DNA from: Reticulitermes speratus
Taxonomy: Eukaryota > Arthropoda > Insecta > Blattodea > Rhinotermitidae
Assembly: GCA_021186555.1 (NCBI GenBank)
Contig: JAJKFL010000010.1
Coordinates: 8,414,585-8,478,584, forward strand
DNA: 64,000 nt
Reading direction: 5' to 3'
Shown here: positions 31,131-41,675 of the stretch, in pieces
Layout: the number at the start of each line of letters is the position of its first letter
Position numbering within the stretch: position 1 is the first letter of the stretch
Translations under genes and position numbers: made by a program
The notes under the pieces: generated by a model
Database searches by the model: none
What the model was told of the DNA's origin: nothing
Seen by the model: the letters and a program-made list of their open reading frames with translations, nothing else

Positions 31131-31746
31131 TGTTGTATCCTGGAGAAGGGCCAGTTCCCCGGAAAATAGTCAATGCCCGAGCGGAGGGCCGTGTGAGAGA
31201 CGTAGGTAGGAATCCACAATTATTTAAAGAAAAACCAGTTCCGACGAGAGTAGGATATTGATGCTCAGATATATTGCTTATGAAAATACAAGTGCGTGCT
31301 AGTCGCTGTGGTGCATGTACGTTCCAGGAGAGGAGATGACTCGAGACCTGTGCGATGAGTGGTGATGACCACGTCTTGTAGAAAAATCCCCCTCGTAATA
31401 TCCAAAACAGGGCTTATATGTCATCTCAAGTATATACGTCACAACTCCCTCCTCCCAAACACAACTGAGTGGGACCCTTGTCTCGAAGCTGCCAGAACAC
31501 CACCATGCGCCCGCAATTTATGACTTGCTCCGACCCTCATCCTCACATGGTCTCCAGCAATCATCACCCTCTCTCGAAATGTTTACCAATACAAAGACAA
31601 ATACAAAGAGTATAATCACAAACCATAGTTCAAGTACAATAAACATTTCTACCTACCTTACGACCTCTCATGGGAGAGCATAACCCTAAGTACATTTCAA
31701 TTAGTATTAATATACTGACCCACAAATTTACTCAACATATACGACA
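31131..31746 (-). repeat. 3' LTR of errantivirus-like element
   Basis: 616 bp, on the plus strand running tgttgtatcctggag to catatacgaca (TG...CA). I compared it line by line with 38745-39360 and saw no difference. Confidence 0.95.
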
Positions 31747-31757
31747 CCTCCCCCCCA
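31747..31757 (-). other. Polypurine tract
   Basis: On the minus strand the sequence just before the 3' LTR reads ggggggag(g), the expected plus-strand DNA primer of LTR retroelements. Confidence 0.75.
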
Positions 31758-31816
31758 AAAAGGAAGAAAATTGAATGATCACAAAGTATTCGTTCAATTT
31801 TCTGCTTGTGTGCCGC

Positions 31817-33856
31817 CTAGCGCCTGTCTGTCGCAGTGACCGTGTTAGGACCCCTTCGAAACTTGGGAGTATCGGGGGCCACAATAGTAACAAGTTCGGT
31901 CTCATCAGCTGTTCCTGACACTTGGCGAAGAGTTGCATAACTCGACGGCATTGGTAAATTTTCATTTGAATTATGGATCTTCGTAATTATCTTAGGCTTA
32001 AACAAAATAGTGTGACATGACCCTTGCCTTCCCCACCAGCTCTTAAAATAAGGCCAACACTTACAACATTTACAACAGCACAAACATAATAAAATACATA
32101 TAAGTAAAACACTTGTACATAAACCAATAATGGAGAAAAAGGATAAGGATTCTGTCCTTCTAGAATGTTCCAACTTCCACTGCTGCTCGTTAATCATAGT
32201 TTCTACCTCTGATACCTTGTGGCTGGATAACCTCAATTCATTTTCAGAGGTTAATACGCTCCTAAGTGGAGTATCCAGGTGTAAATCATTCAGCGCCTGC
32301 CGGCTACTTATGGTTTCACAACAATCATACTCTAAGTGTATAGGGGGAATAATGTCCTTGTCCGTGTTATTTACCTTTGTAATGCCATGGGCTTGGATAA
32401 CCACAGAATTCCCATATCCTGAACATAGTTTTAAAAAAATGACCTTACCCAATCCTTTTATAATTAAGTCTGTGGGTTCCTGCCCTGGACAAAGGATAGT
32501 AAAATGCTCTGGCTGGGGTGCTACATACAGCCATGTGTTTCCTTGCAGCTGTGTCCACAATGTGCTTGTCAATTCAGTTATTCGTTGTGAACAAGTGGGA
32601 GGTATGCGTGTACTGTACTGCAACAGTCTCGCCTCACATTCAGTACCTGAATGCATCAACTGTACAGGAGAGTGCTGATTGCATACATATAGTGCAGGGG
32701 TTGGTACCTTGCATCTTGCTAACTCGCTTAGGCTAAGCCGAGTGTAATATTGTTTTGTCTTATCTACCATTATAATTTCCTTTTCTGGTTGTACAAAAAT
32801 GAACTTTGAGGCTGTACCATTTATCTTGCTGGGAAAAATGTGAATGTGGTACATATTGTAGCTCAAGTGCGAAGTTAAAGGTAAAGTAATAACATAAACA
32901 AAATAAGTTCCTTGTACAAATACATCTAAATCAATTAGTTGCAATAATTGGGGAGCGTACTCCGAACTCAAGGGTATGGGAAGTGACTGGTCTCGAGGGA
33001 AATGATCCTGATTATCCTTCATGATCTGCAGTATCTTCCTAGGTGATATTAGCTGCGGCTGCAGTATTCCCTTCTGTGCATGAATCACAGCATCTATTAA
33101 CGTCGAATACTGATCCTGCAGTTCCTCAATTGCTCTATCTAACTGCAGCGCATGGTCATTAAGGGCCATCAACATAGATGTATATCCCAATTGCATATTT
33201 AAGTTCCCTTCTTCCACTACAATGTGTTTCTTAATATCTAACAATCCCTTCTCTAAAATTCGCTCATTATAAGCCACATCGTGCAAAGTCCTATTTACTG
33301 TCCTCAACGTCGTTTTAACAAGGACTACCTGCTCCTTGGAAAGTCGTAAGAATGAAGCCTGTTCCTGTTCAAGTTGCGAGATCTTATCTGTGTAGAACTT
33401 TCCATCCTCCTCGTCTAAAGTACCAAATAAAGTATGAGAAATAGTACCAATGAATCCAAAAAGGCGTCGTCGAAATCTAAGTAAACTTGAATCCCATTTA
33501 GTTAAATCCATCAAAGTACCTTTCATTAATTCCAACTTAGCAATTCTTCTGTCTACCTGTGTAATAGTGGTCCTGCACTCCGTTAAATTCGCCCAATCAG
33601 ACCTCTCATGCGCCCGGCAAAAATCCACTGTAAATGTGGCATACCGTTTAACAACATCAAAATTCGTATTAACTTGTGCCAAATTAACATAACTTAAAAT
33701 CTTCCATTCACTGGTGGATAACCTGGCCTCTCCAACGTGTTCGTAATACAACCCAGGTGACTCGGAGATGGGTTCGAGTCTGAAGTCTAGGCTTCCTCCT
33801 TCCAGGATGAGGAAACACGCTATACATGCGGTAAGCCACATCTGGAAGTTACACAA
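31817..33856 (-). CDS. env: Envelope-like glycoprotein of errantivirus element
   Basis: 679 codons, uninterrupted. Residues 1-20 form a hydrophobic signal peptide (MCNFQMWLTACIACFLILEG). A basic furin-type site RFRRR (about 127-131) is followed by a glycine/phenylalanine-rich segment LFGFIG like a fusion peptide. A membrane span lies at about 572-596, followed by a cysteine-rich stretch (CCCKCCKC) and an ~80-residue inner tail. This layout matches insect errantivirus Env proteins, which act in membrane fusion and virion entry. The start overlaps the end of pol by 8 bases; in known elements env is made from a spliced RNA, and I did not identify the splice sites here. No break is seen in this ORF. 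A shorter plus-strand frame at 32130-32678 is its shadow. Confidence 0.9.
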   Translation of the reverse strand: MCNFQMWLTACIACFLILEGGSLDFRLEPISESPGLYYEHVGEARLSTSEWKILSYVNLAQVNTNFDVVKRYATFTVDFCRAHERSDWANLTECRTTITQVDRRIAKLELMKGTLMDLTKWDSSLLRFRRRLFGFIGTISHTLFGTLDEEDGKFYTDKISQLEQEQASFLRLSKEQVVLVKTTLRTVNRTLHDVAYNERILEKGLLDIKKHIVVEEGNLNMQLGYTSMLMALNDHALQLDRAIEELQDQYSTLIDAVIHAQKGILQPQLISPRKILQIMKDNQDHFPRDQSLPIPLSSEYAPQLLQLIDLDVFVQGTYFVYVITLPLTSHLSYNMYHIHIFPSKINGTASKFIFVQPEKEIIMVDKTKQYYTRLSLSELARCKVPTPALYVCNQHSPVQLMHSGTECEARLLQYSTRIPPTCSQRITELTSTLWTQLQGNTWLYVAPQPEHFTILCPGQEPTDLIIKGLGKVIFLKLCSGYGNSVVIQAHGITKVNNTDKDIIPPIHLEYDCCETISSRQALNDLHLDTPLRSVLTSENELRLSSHKVSEVETMINEQQWKLEHSRRTESLSFFSIIGLCTSVLLICILLCLCCCKCCKCWPYFKSWWGRQGSCHTILFKPKIITKIHNSNENLPMPSSYATLRQVSGTADETELVTIVAPDTPKFRRGPNTVTATDRR

Positions 33857-35986
33857 AAAATGGCTTTAGTCGATTGGCGTGCACTGTGGTTTGCTTGCCT
33901 CTTCGGAGTTGCAAAGTGACATTTACTCCCTTTATGTCCCTAATTGTATATGGACCTATCCAACTGGGACCCAGCTTCCTGGAGCGGTTCTTCCGTGGGC
34001 TCTCATGTTGTAAAAGTACGAGATCTCCTACTTGGAATTTTGGTATATGTATTTGCTTGTCATAGTAGTACTTGCTTTTTCTCTTCGCAGTTTCCAACCT
34101 CTCCTTCGCTATGGCATAACTGTGCTGTAGTCTCTGCTTTAGTTCTTGTACATAGCTATCTAAATTGTAATTAACACATTCTGGTGGCTTCTGTAAGTAA
34201 CCCGGTAAGTTAGCAATGCGCCCAAACATAAGCTCGAATGGTGTAAAGCCTGTAGCGCTATGTGGTGTTGTATTGTAAGCAAACACAGCATATTTAACCC
34301 ATTCATCCCAATTGGTTTGATCCTGGTTAACGAAATGTCTGATGAATTCGACCAAAACACGATGAGTCCGTTCCAAAGCTCCGTTCGTCATAGGGTGAAC
34401 CGCTGTGGTGTTTATTTTCTGAACATGTAGTAGTTTACATATGTTTTTGAATAACTCACTAAGAAAGTTGGCTCCGCAATCCGATAACAAAATCTGCGGG
34501 CAACCGTAAATCAGAACCAAGTTCTCAACAAAATGTCTGGCAATAGTCTCGGCAGTTTGATCCTGCATGGGTACAGCCACTAAATACTTCGTTAAGTCAT
34601 CCTGCATGGTCAAAATATACCTGTTCTGGTTCGCACTTACATTAATTGGTCCTACCACGTCAATGTTTACTTTCTGCATTATAGTGTCCGGGGTTGTGGT
34701 TAATTGCAATGGTAATTTAGTGGTCACTTGGGTAATCTTGTTTTTCTGACACGATTCGCACTTTTGTATGTACTCCTCTACATCCTTCTTCATTCCTGGC
34801 CAATCTGTATATAATTTCAACTTGTGATAGGTCCGGTTCATTCCCATGTGCGCCCCTAATGGTGTTGCGTGAGCCTCCCGTAATATTGCATACTTTTGCT
34901 CCTGACTAAGTTCCTTAGGCACTTCGGTGTCCTTCCCTGTCGGTAATGTGACCTGAACTCTGCTCAAAGCGTCGGGCCCACTATTCAACATACCCTTTCG
35001 ATACATTATCTGGTAATCAAACTCCTCTAACCTCAATCTCCATTTCAACAATCTGGAACTAGGATTCTTCACACTAGATATCCAGGACAATGGTTGGTGA
35101 TCTGTTATAATAAAAAATGGTCTACCATATAAATAAGGCCGAAAATGGGTACAAGCCCAAACGATCGCATAAAATTCCTTCTCTATCACGCTGTAAGCTA
35201 GCTCGGCTTTAGTCAACGCCTTGCTGGCGTAAGCGACTGGTTTGTCGTTACCAATGTGTCCTTGGCTGAGTATTGCACCTACCGCCGTAGCACTGGCGTC
35301 TGTGCATAGTATGAATGGTTTTGAAAAGTTCGGATATTGTAATAAAGGTGCATTGGTCAAAAGTTCTTTCAGTTTATTAAATGCTACCTCTTGTGGTTCC
35401 TTCCACTCATAAGACACCCCTTTCTTAGTTAAATAAAACAACGGCTTCGCTATCTTGCTATAGTCTGCGATAAATCGCCGGTAATATCCTGTTAATCCGA
35501 GAAACCCCTTCAACTGTTTCCGGGTTTGTGGAGTAGGAAAATTTCGAACAGCCACAACCTTGGTTTCATCAGGTAACAAGCCATCCTTAGAAATGACATA
35601 ACCTAAGTAGGTCACACAATCCCTCAAAAATTCACACTTGTCTACATGTAGTTTCAAATTATGCTGTCGCAGCCTATCGAAGACTTCAGTTAACCGGTCG
35701 TTGTGTTCTTGTGCAGTTGTCCCATATACAATAATGTCGTCCAAATAAATAAGCGCTCGCACACCCTGTATGCCGCTCATTATATAATTCATCAACCTTT
35801 GAAATGTTGCAGGAGCCCCTTTTAGCCCCATCGGCATGCGTCGGTAGTGAAAATGCCCTCTGTGTGTCGAAAACGCCGTCTTCGGTTGGTCCTCGGGATT
35901 AAGTGGAATCTGATAATAACCCATTGCGCAATCCAAAGTAGAAAAGAATTTTGCACTCCCCAGCGAATCAACTATATCCGTTATCA
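33849..35986 (-). pseudogene. pol: pol part 2: RT, RNase H, integrase (downstream of frameshift)
   Basis: About 712 codons open from the frameshift to the stop. Reverse transcriptase: YLDD active site at about 81-84. RNase H: TDAS with Asp 230 and ITDH with Asp 296. Integrase: H...H at 373/380 and C410/C413 zinc site, catalytic Asp 443, Asp 503 and Glu 539 (D,D35E), and a GPY-type C-terminal module (LGPSWIGPYT, about 672-681) with no chromodomain. There is no natural ATG: the ORF simply continues pol part 1 in another frame. Replication would be expected to fail from this copy unless complemented. Confidence 0.9.
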
Positions 35987-37186
35987 ATGGCAGGGGAAGC
36001 TGTCACCTATCGTAACCTGATTCAAATTACGATAATCTACCACCATTCGCCATTTCTGTTTTCCTGAAGCATCCATCTTTTTCGGTACCATAATTATAGG
36101 CGAATTCCATGGTGACATACTATGAGTAATGATACCTTCCCGCAGCATCTGGTCAGTTTGCTTATCAACCTCGGACTTCAAAATATCAGGTATCCTGTAC
36201 TGTCTAACATTTATACCCCTAGTCTTATCAATTGTAGGTGTAGGAATTGAGTGCTCTATAGTCTGCGTACAGGACAATTTATCACCCGGCAAATAAAAAA
36301 TATCATGGTACTGATTACATACATCCAATATGGCCTCCCTGTCTCCCGTACTCAGGTGATCCAGTCTCAGTCGTTGGCTCAACAATTTAATCCTTCTTAA
36401 CTCATCATTATCCTCAATGGCACTCCTAACATTTTCTTCCCAACCTGCTTCATACGGTTCCAATTGTACCTCCGGCGTCTGCATACTAACTCCAGTGTCT
36501 AAAGTGTTAAGAATACTAACTACACACCGGCCGTTAACGGACTTCGTTAATGTTTCTGCCATGTAAACACCAGGCAATAATTCTTCCTTTGCTATAACCC
36601 CTAACAGATTTGCATCACAGCTAGTAGGTACTTCTACCAAAGTTTCCGACCGTGGAGGTAATGTAATATACATCCGCATTTCTGCTCCGTGCTCATCAAA
36701 CATAACTTCCAAATTACCCATCTGTATAACCCTGTTTGCAAAATCTAGTTTAGCCTTCTTTGCATCCCAAAAATCTCGTCCCAAAATAGCATCAAAAGGA
36801 ATAGCAATACAATCACTAACAATTTGAAATTTGTGCACAGTGTACATATCCTCAGTTTCTAGTTGCAAGTCCATCGAACCTAGGGTCTGGAGGGTAGCCG
36901 TTGAAATCCCTTTTATTGTTACTTTGTCGGAACTATCATACTTTACTCCTGGCTGCAAGCTGGACTCCTTGCATATAGAAATGTGGGCCCCCGTATCAAT
37001 AAGGAATCGTAGTTTCGACCTCCGGCCTTCTGCCACTCTAAACGACACTGTGTCTAGCGCCTTAATACCACTTATACTGCATATAGTGCAACCTCCTACA
37101 TTCTTCGAGACCCCGGCTGGCTGCTGACCTGGCCCCTTGGCCCGTTTCCCTGTGCCTGTCGCGTGCCTCCCTGCTTCTGGCTCCAC
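35984..37186 (-). pseudogene. pol: pol part 1: protease and start of RT
   Basis: 400 codons. An aspartic protease motif LIDTGAHIS (Asp 64) and a later AILGRDFW (about 128-135) identify the protease. The last ~100 residues are the N-terminal fingers of RT (WNSPIIMVPKK, WRMVVDYRNLN). The frame is lost at a short homopolymer run around 35993-35996, apparently by loss of one base, and stops at 35984. The ORF start overlaps gag by 91 bp in the -1 frame, so expression would need ribosomal frameshifting in the overlap 37096-37186. Confidence 0.88.
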
Positions 37187-38013
37187 GCATTATTACTCTT
37201 CCTACAGTCACGCGCATAATGACCCATACTCCCACAGGCATAACACTTAATCATCTTTCTGCTATCCTGTTCGGCAATAACATTTGCTCTGTACCTGGGC
37301 CTACGGTACCTTGAATCTGGACTGTAACTGGCTCTAGATTCGCCCTCTGACCTGTGCGCAATCAGGCCTCTATCCTTGGCGGACAACAATGCACTTTCCT
37401 CCTCTAACGCTATCTCTACTGCAGTAGATAACAACAGCCTTTCGCCTCGGCTCCTGACTATCGTTTGAATTCTCTCATTCGCCAGTCCCTGAATGAAACA
37501 TGCCCGCGCCAAATAGTTAATCAAACTGATGGCTCCTTCTAGTTCCTTATCCGAGCACACCTTACTGGTTGCTAACCTCAACTCACTTTGCATCTGGTCT
37601 ACTCTGGACCCCCAACTTGAAATTCTCTCGCTTCTTTCCTGCCGACTGCTAAACATCCTACATGCATAGTAGTCTATTGTTCTGCGAGTTGCATAATTCT
37701 CTTCCAATATGGACATAACTTGTTCCCAGGTAACTGTTAAATCCCTGACAAGTAACTTTGATCTCGCCTCTCCGGTAATCTTTGTCTTTACAAACTTCAA
37801 CAAAAGCACATGGTTGGCAGGGTCTACTAGTTCAAATGCAGTGTCTACATTATCTAAAAATTCCCTTAACTTACTTTTATCTCCTGCAAATGGGGCACTT
37901 ATCAATTTCATTACTTCTGAAATACTGCAGTAACTACGCGACGTTCCTCCTCCTGTCCCCACTGTCCCAATACTACTATCTTCCTCCTCTGACATACTGT
38001 TCCTGCAGATCAC
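37096..38013 (-). CDS. gag: Gag-like structural protein of errantivirus element
   Basis: 305 codons. An acidic N-terminus (SEEEDSS), a helical capsid-like region (about 30-200), an arginine-rich segment (SRYRRPRYR) and one zinc knuckle CYACGSMGHYARDC (C-X2-C-X4-H-X4-C) near residue 255. It is intact. A zinc knuckle is notable because, as I recall, the Drosophila gypsy Gag lacks one. The first ATG at 38013 was taken; a second ATG lies six codons downstream. Confidence 0.88.
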   Translation of the reverse strand: MICRNSMSEEEDSSIGTVGTGGGTSRSYCSISEVMKLISAPFAGDKSKLREFLDNVDTAFELVDPANHVLLLKFVKTKITGEARSKLLVRDLTVTWEQVMSILEENYATRRTIDYYACRMFSSRQERSERISSWGSRVDQMQSELRLATSKVCSDKELEGAISLINYLARACFIQGLANERIQTIVRSRGERLLLSTAVEIALEEESALLSAKDRGLIAHRSEGESRASYSPDSRYRRPRYRANVIAEQDSRKMIKCYACGSMGHYARDCRKSNNAWSQKQGGTRQAQGNGPRGQVSSQPGSRRM

Positions 38014-38744
38014 TCCGGCTTACAAAATGAAATAGGGAAGCAGTGTAAACTGTCTGCCACAATTAAAACACAACCGACACCAGCTTCATAAGTATATAAC
38101 CACAATCAAAATATCACAAAATTTTGATTAATAAAAGTGGACAAACAGTTTTCACTATGAAAGTTATGAGTTCGGCTTACCTTCCCAGAAGAGTGGGCCG
38201 TGAGTCAGCTCACGGGGGGTTCCCAACTTCTTTGAAGCCAATGATAATGAGATGATACTCCTGGGTCGTGGATGGGTGGCTGAATCCGTGAATCCGTGGA
38301 GATGACAGCGAAGTGTACCGGAACCCGCAGATGGACGATGGGCAGAGACGGGACTCTGGATCAACCCCTATCGTTCAGCTGGAACCTCCGGATGGCGATG
38401 ATTGTTAGCCGGGACCCTCGGATGGACGATGGGCAGAGACGGAACTCTGGATCAACCCCGATCGCTCAGCTTGGGCCGTTCAGAAATGGAGACGGCGGTT
38501 CTGTCCGACGACGGCTGTTGGCAGCCCTCAAGGAAATACGGTTCTCTGTCCGCCCCACCTGGTGAGTGTGGAGAGATCCTCGAGCAACAGCGCCTCGGAA
38601 GAGCCGATAATGACGTGCAGTGGCAACGTCTAGGTTCAGCGTCGTTAACAGTGCGTCCACTGTTTCCTCCGCCTTAATGTGTGCTTGAAGACGTCTCGCG
38701 GACTGGGTGTGGACCCCACACCTGACACCAGAAATTCTATTCAC
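38014..38744 (-). other. Errantivirus 5' leader with internal duplication and PBS
   Basis: About 730 bp between the 5' LTR and gag. On the minus strand a TGGTGTCAGGTGTGGGG sequence (38714-38730), 14 bases from the LTR, is a candidate primer-binding site because tRNAs end CCA; I do not assign the tRNA. A block atggacgatgggcagagacg recurs at 38331 and 38422, an imperfect 91-bp direct duplication. Several short frames here lack domains. Confidence 0.6.
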
Positions 38745-39360
38745 TGTTGTATCCTGGAGAAGGGCCAGTTCCCCGGAAAATAGTCAATGCCCGAGCGGAG
38801 GGCCGTGTGAGAGACGTAGGTAGGAATCCACAATTATTTAAAGAAAAACCAGTTCCGACGAGAGTAGGATATTGATGCTCAGATATATTGCTTATGAAAA
38901 TACAAGTGCGTGCTAGTCGCTGTGGTGCATGTACGTTCCAGGAGAGGAGATGACTCGAGACCTGTGCGATGAGTGGTGATGACCACGTCTTGTAGAAAAA
39001 TCCCCCTCGTAATATCCAAAACAGGGCTTATATGTCATCTCAAGTATATACGTCACAACTCCCTCCTCCCAAACACAACTGAGTGGGACCCTTGTCTCGA
39101 AGCTGCCAGAACACCACCATGCGCCCGCAATTTATGACTTGCTCCGACCCTCATCCTCACATGGTCTCCAGCAATCATCACCCTCTCTCGAAATGTTTAC
39201 CAATACAAAGACAAATACAAAGAGTATAATCACAAACCATAGTTCAAGTACAATAAACATTTCTACCTACCTTACGACCTCTCATGGGAGAGCATAACCC
39301 TAAGTACATTTCAATTAGTATTAATATACTGACCCACAAATTTACTCAACATATACGACA
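38745..39360 (-). repeat. 5' LTR of errantivirus-like element
   Basis: 616 bp, same as 31131-31746. It should carry the promoter for minus-strand transcription. No TATA-like box was assigned with confidence. Confidence 0.95.
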
Positions 39361-39364
39361 CTTG

Positions 39365-39840
39365 ATTGCACCCAACTTCTTATTCAAAGGGCTAAGGGGA
39401 CACTTTCGTCGGGAGTAAAGCGGCCGGGGTATGGGGCCGTGCCATGGCTCAGGCGGTTAGTCGCCGGCCTGTCACCGCGGAGGCCCGGGTTCGATCTCGG
39501 GTCAGTCCATGTGGGATTTGTGGTGGACAAAGTGGCACTGCGCCAGGTTTTTCCCCGAGTACTTCGGTTTTCCCCTGTCAGTTTCATTCCACCGGGGCTA
39601 CATTACACGGAAAAACGAAAAAACTCTAATCATCTTCATCATAGGGTTGCACAATAAGCCTGAAGTCTGCGGTGCGTCCATAGCACCTGCTGCGGGGCCC
39701 TTCACAAAAAAAAAAAAAAAAGCGGCCGAGGTATGACGCTGGCCACTTACCTCCATGTAGGGCCGACATTAAAAATGAGTGGATCTATACCTCCAGTTTT
39801 CCATATTCCTTCATGGCGTGTACAGGCTACTCATCATATG
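39365..39840 (+). repeat. S3 SINE, parts 2 and 3 (split by S2)
   Basis: 39365-39433 (cgtcgggagtaaagcggccgg) and 39737-39840 (acgctggccacttacctcca, ccttcatggcgtgtacagg) complete the S3 copy begun at 31023. Confidence 0.7.
39434..39722 (+). repeat. S2 SINE with target duplication
   Basis: Complete: gctcaggcggttagtcgcc, gttcgatctcgggtcagtcc, ending gcggggcccttcac plus 17 A. The target gcggccggggtatg (39420-39433) and gcggccgaggtatg (39723-39736) is S3 sequence. Confidence 0.92.
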
Positions 39841-40330
39841 TTCGTCTGAGTCTCCTCGTCCTGCATGACTGCGCTAATGAAACAAAAATGGATTCGACAA
39901 AAACGATTCCGTTGGCTTTATAAGCGAGGAGTGTTCGCCGCCGGAGGAACACAAGTGTGAAATATATTCCGTTGTTGATATATTGAGATATTAAAACGTT
40001 TCTCATGCCGCTTGAGTTTCTATTCTCTTTTTAAGTCTTGGCTTTTTTCTTTTATTTCCCTCCTGTTTTCACGCCGGCTCATTATTCTTCAGGATGCAGC
40101 ACATATTTCTTCATCAGGCAGGTCGGAAACTTGCCACCATGTGTACGACGCCACAAATCTACACCACTGATAACACTGTGCCTTCAGTGTTAATTCCGAA
40201 GGCAGCTTCTCAATAAACATTTGACTTAGCCTACGTCATCAGTCACAAACACGCTGAATTATAAATAAGAGTCCGAGAAAGGCACTCCGTTTGTAATCGA
40301 GTGCTGAGAACGACTAGCATTGAACTACGC
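39841..40330. other. Unassigned spacer
   Basis: No recognisable repeats or coding domains. Confidence 0.4.
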
Positions 40331-40343
40331 GAAATCTATTAAA

Positions 40344-40754
40344 GTCGCTCTCGGTGGACTAGTGGTTAGCGTGCTCGCCACTGGACCCAAGGTTCGCGGG
40401 TTCGATCCCGGCCGATGGATTTTTAAGGGTGATAAAAATCCGTAGCACAACTTCCTTCGGAGGGGAAGTAAAGCCGTCGGTCCCATGTCGTAGATTTACG
40501 GCATGTAAAAGAACCTTACGGGCATGAATAAAATTAGTAATGTTTCGTAAGCAAAATTCAGCGGCCATTTCTCACCCAAAGTCTCCTGACTGACTGCTAG
40601 ATGGCTGTAGCAGTCACATCAGGATTGAATAGAACTTGTGCAGTCAGTGAGCTGGTCGCTCACTACATCTATGCACACGACCATGAAACCTCCGAAAGGA
40701 GGCCCCTATGCTCCGCAAGGAGCGAATTGGAATAGATAGATAGATAGATGGATG
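40344..40754 (+). repeat. S4 SINE with 13-bp target duplication
   Basis: Head cggtggactagtggttagcg, 3' domain ending ggcccctatgctccgcaagg and a (GATA)n tail instead of (ATT)n. Target gaaatctattaaa at 40331-40343 and 40755-40767. Confidence 0.92.
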
Positions 40755-40837
40755 GAAATCTATTAAAACATTTGGTTTTGATGTTTATCTAAGCCATGGT
40801 TCTCCAACCCGCGGCTCGCCAGCTTGTATTATGCGGC

Positions 40838-41062
40838 CACTTAGAATATCCAGGCGTAGGTGGGAGAATAATATTAAAATGGATTTTCAAGAAGTGGGAT
40901 TGGGAGGCATGGACTGGATTGATCCGGCTGAGCTTAGGGCCAGGTGGCGGGCGCTTATGAATGCGGTAATGAACCTTTGGGTTCCATAAAGTGCGGGGAA
41001 TTTCTTGACTAGCTGAGGACCTGTTAGGTTCTCAGGAAGGACTCGGCTCCATTGAGATAGTT
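40838..41062 (+). mobile_element. LN1 3' end
   Basis: Starts atccaggcgtaggtgggaga, codes for [23 protein letters not shown] residues in a broken frame, and ends attgagatag. It follows a short hAT-like phrase (ggttctccaacccgcggc, 40798). Confidence 0.75.
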
Positions 41063-41171
41063 TGTGTTGTGCTGTGTAACTGGCGGCCTTGCGATACGCT
41101 GATTCCATCACAAGGAGTCATATCAAATTTTCAGAAGAATAATTTGCTTATGAACTTAGCTGTGAAATGTT

Positions 41172-41345
41172 GATCCGTGATAGCGTAGTCGGTATAGGCC
41201 GTACCAATTTGCTACGGGCTGGATGGTCTGGTTTTCGAACTCTGACAGGGACAAGATATTTTTCTCTTCTTCAAAAACTGTCCAGATCAGCTCTGAGGTC
41301 CAACCAACATCCTACTCAATGGGTACCGGTCCGGGTTCTTGTAAG
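41172..41345 (+). repeat. S3 SINE, diverged
   Basis: tgatagcgtagtcggtatag head, a 14-bp insertion, then gctacgggctggatggtctg and caatgggtaccgg. Possibly continued at 41790-41885 (gtagtggccgaaaggcg...), separated by other DNA including an H2 element. Confidence 0.65.
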
Positions 41346-41481
41346 AGGTTTCAATAAATTTCTAATATTGACTTTGAAGTTTTCAGTTTTAAAGACTGTG
41401 TCACTTCATCAACTTATGTTAAAATTTAGCCGTGGTTTTCAGCCGTGTACTTAAACAGTTTCATTTTGTGTGATTGAAGGC

Positions 41482-41675
41482 TTCCGCCGCGGTCGTAATG
41501 TTGTATAAAATCTTTTGGGTTTTTACCCGGCGTGGTTTTTTTTGGTAAGAAACCAACGTTTCGAGACCATTTGTCTGTCCCCTGAAGATGGGACAGACAA
41601 ATGGTCCCGAAACGTTGGTTTCTTACCAAAATAAAAAAAAAGATGCCGGGTAAAAACCCAAAAGACTTCATACAA
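41482..41675. mobile_element. H2 foldback element, near-perfect arms
   Basis: ttttgggtttttacccggcg and its complement gccgggtaaaaacccaaaag; ggtaagaaaccaacgtttcg and cgaaacgttggtttcttacc. The core ctgaagatgggacagac...gtcccgaaac is complete in the right arm, with the catalytic C retained. Confidence 0.8.

Larger units (their letters stand above)
31131..39360 (-). mobile_element. Errantivirus-like (Ty3/gypsy) endogenous element with env
   Basis: An 8.2-kb element read on the minus strand: 5' LTR, ~730-bp leader, gag, pol (protease, RT, RNase H, integrase), env, polypurine tract, 3' LTR. A 4-bp target duplication cttg flanks it (31127-31130, 39361-39364). The LTRs are the same length and look identical by eye, indicating a very recent insertion. 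Gag overlaps pol by 91 bp in the -1 frame; pol and env overlap by 8 bp. The presence of env places it with insect endogenous retroviruses such as gypsy-type errantiviruses. A frameshift in the RT region of pol makes this copy non-autonomous. Confidence 0.95.

Noticed and set aside
32130-32678. 182-codon plus-strand ORF opposite env
   Set aside because: Antisense shadow of the intact env ORF; no domain.
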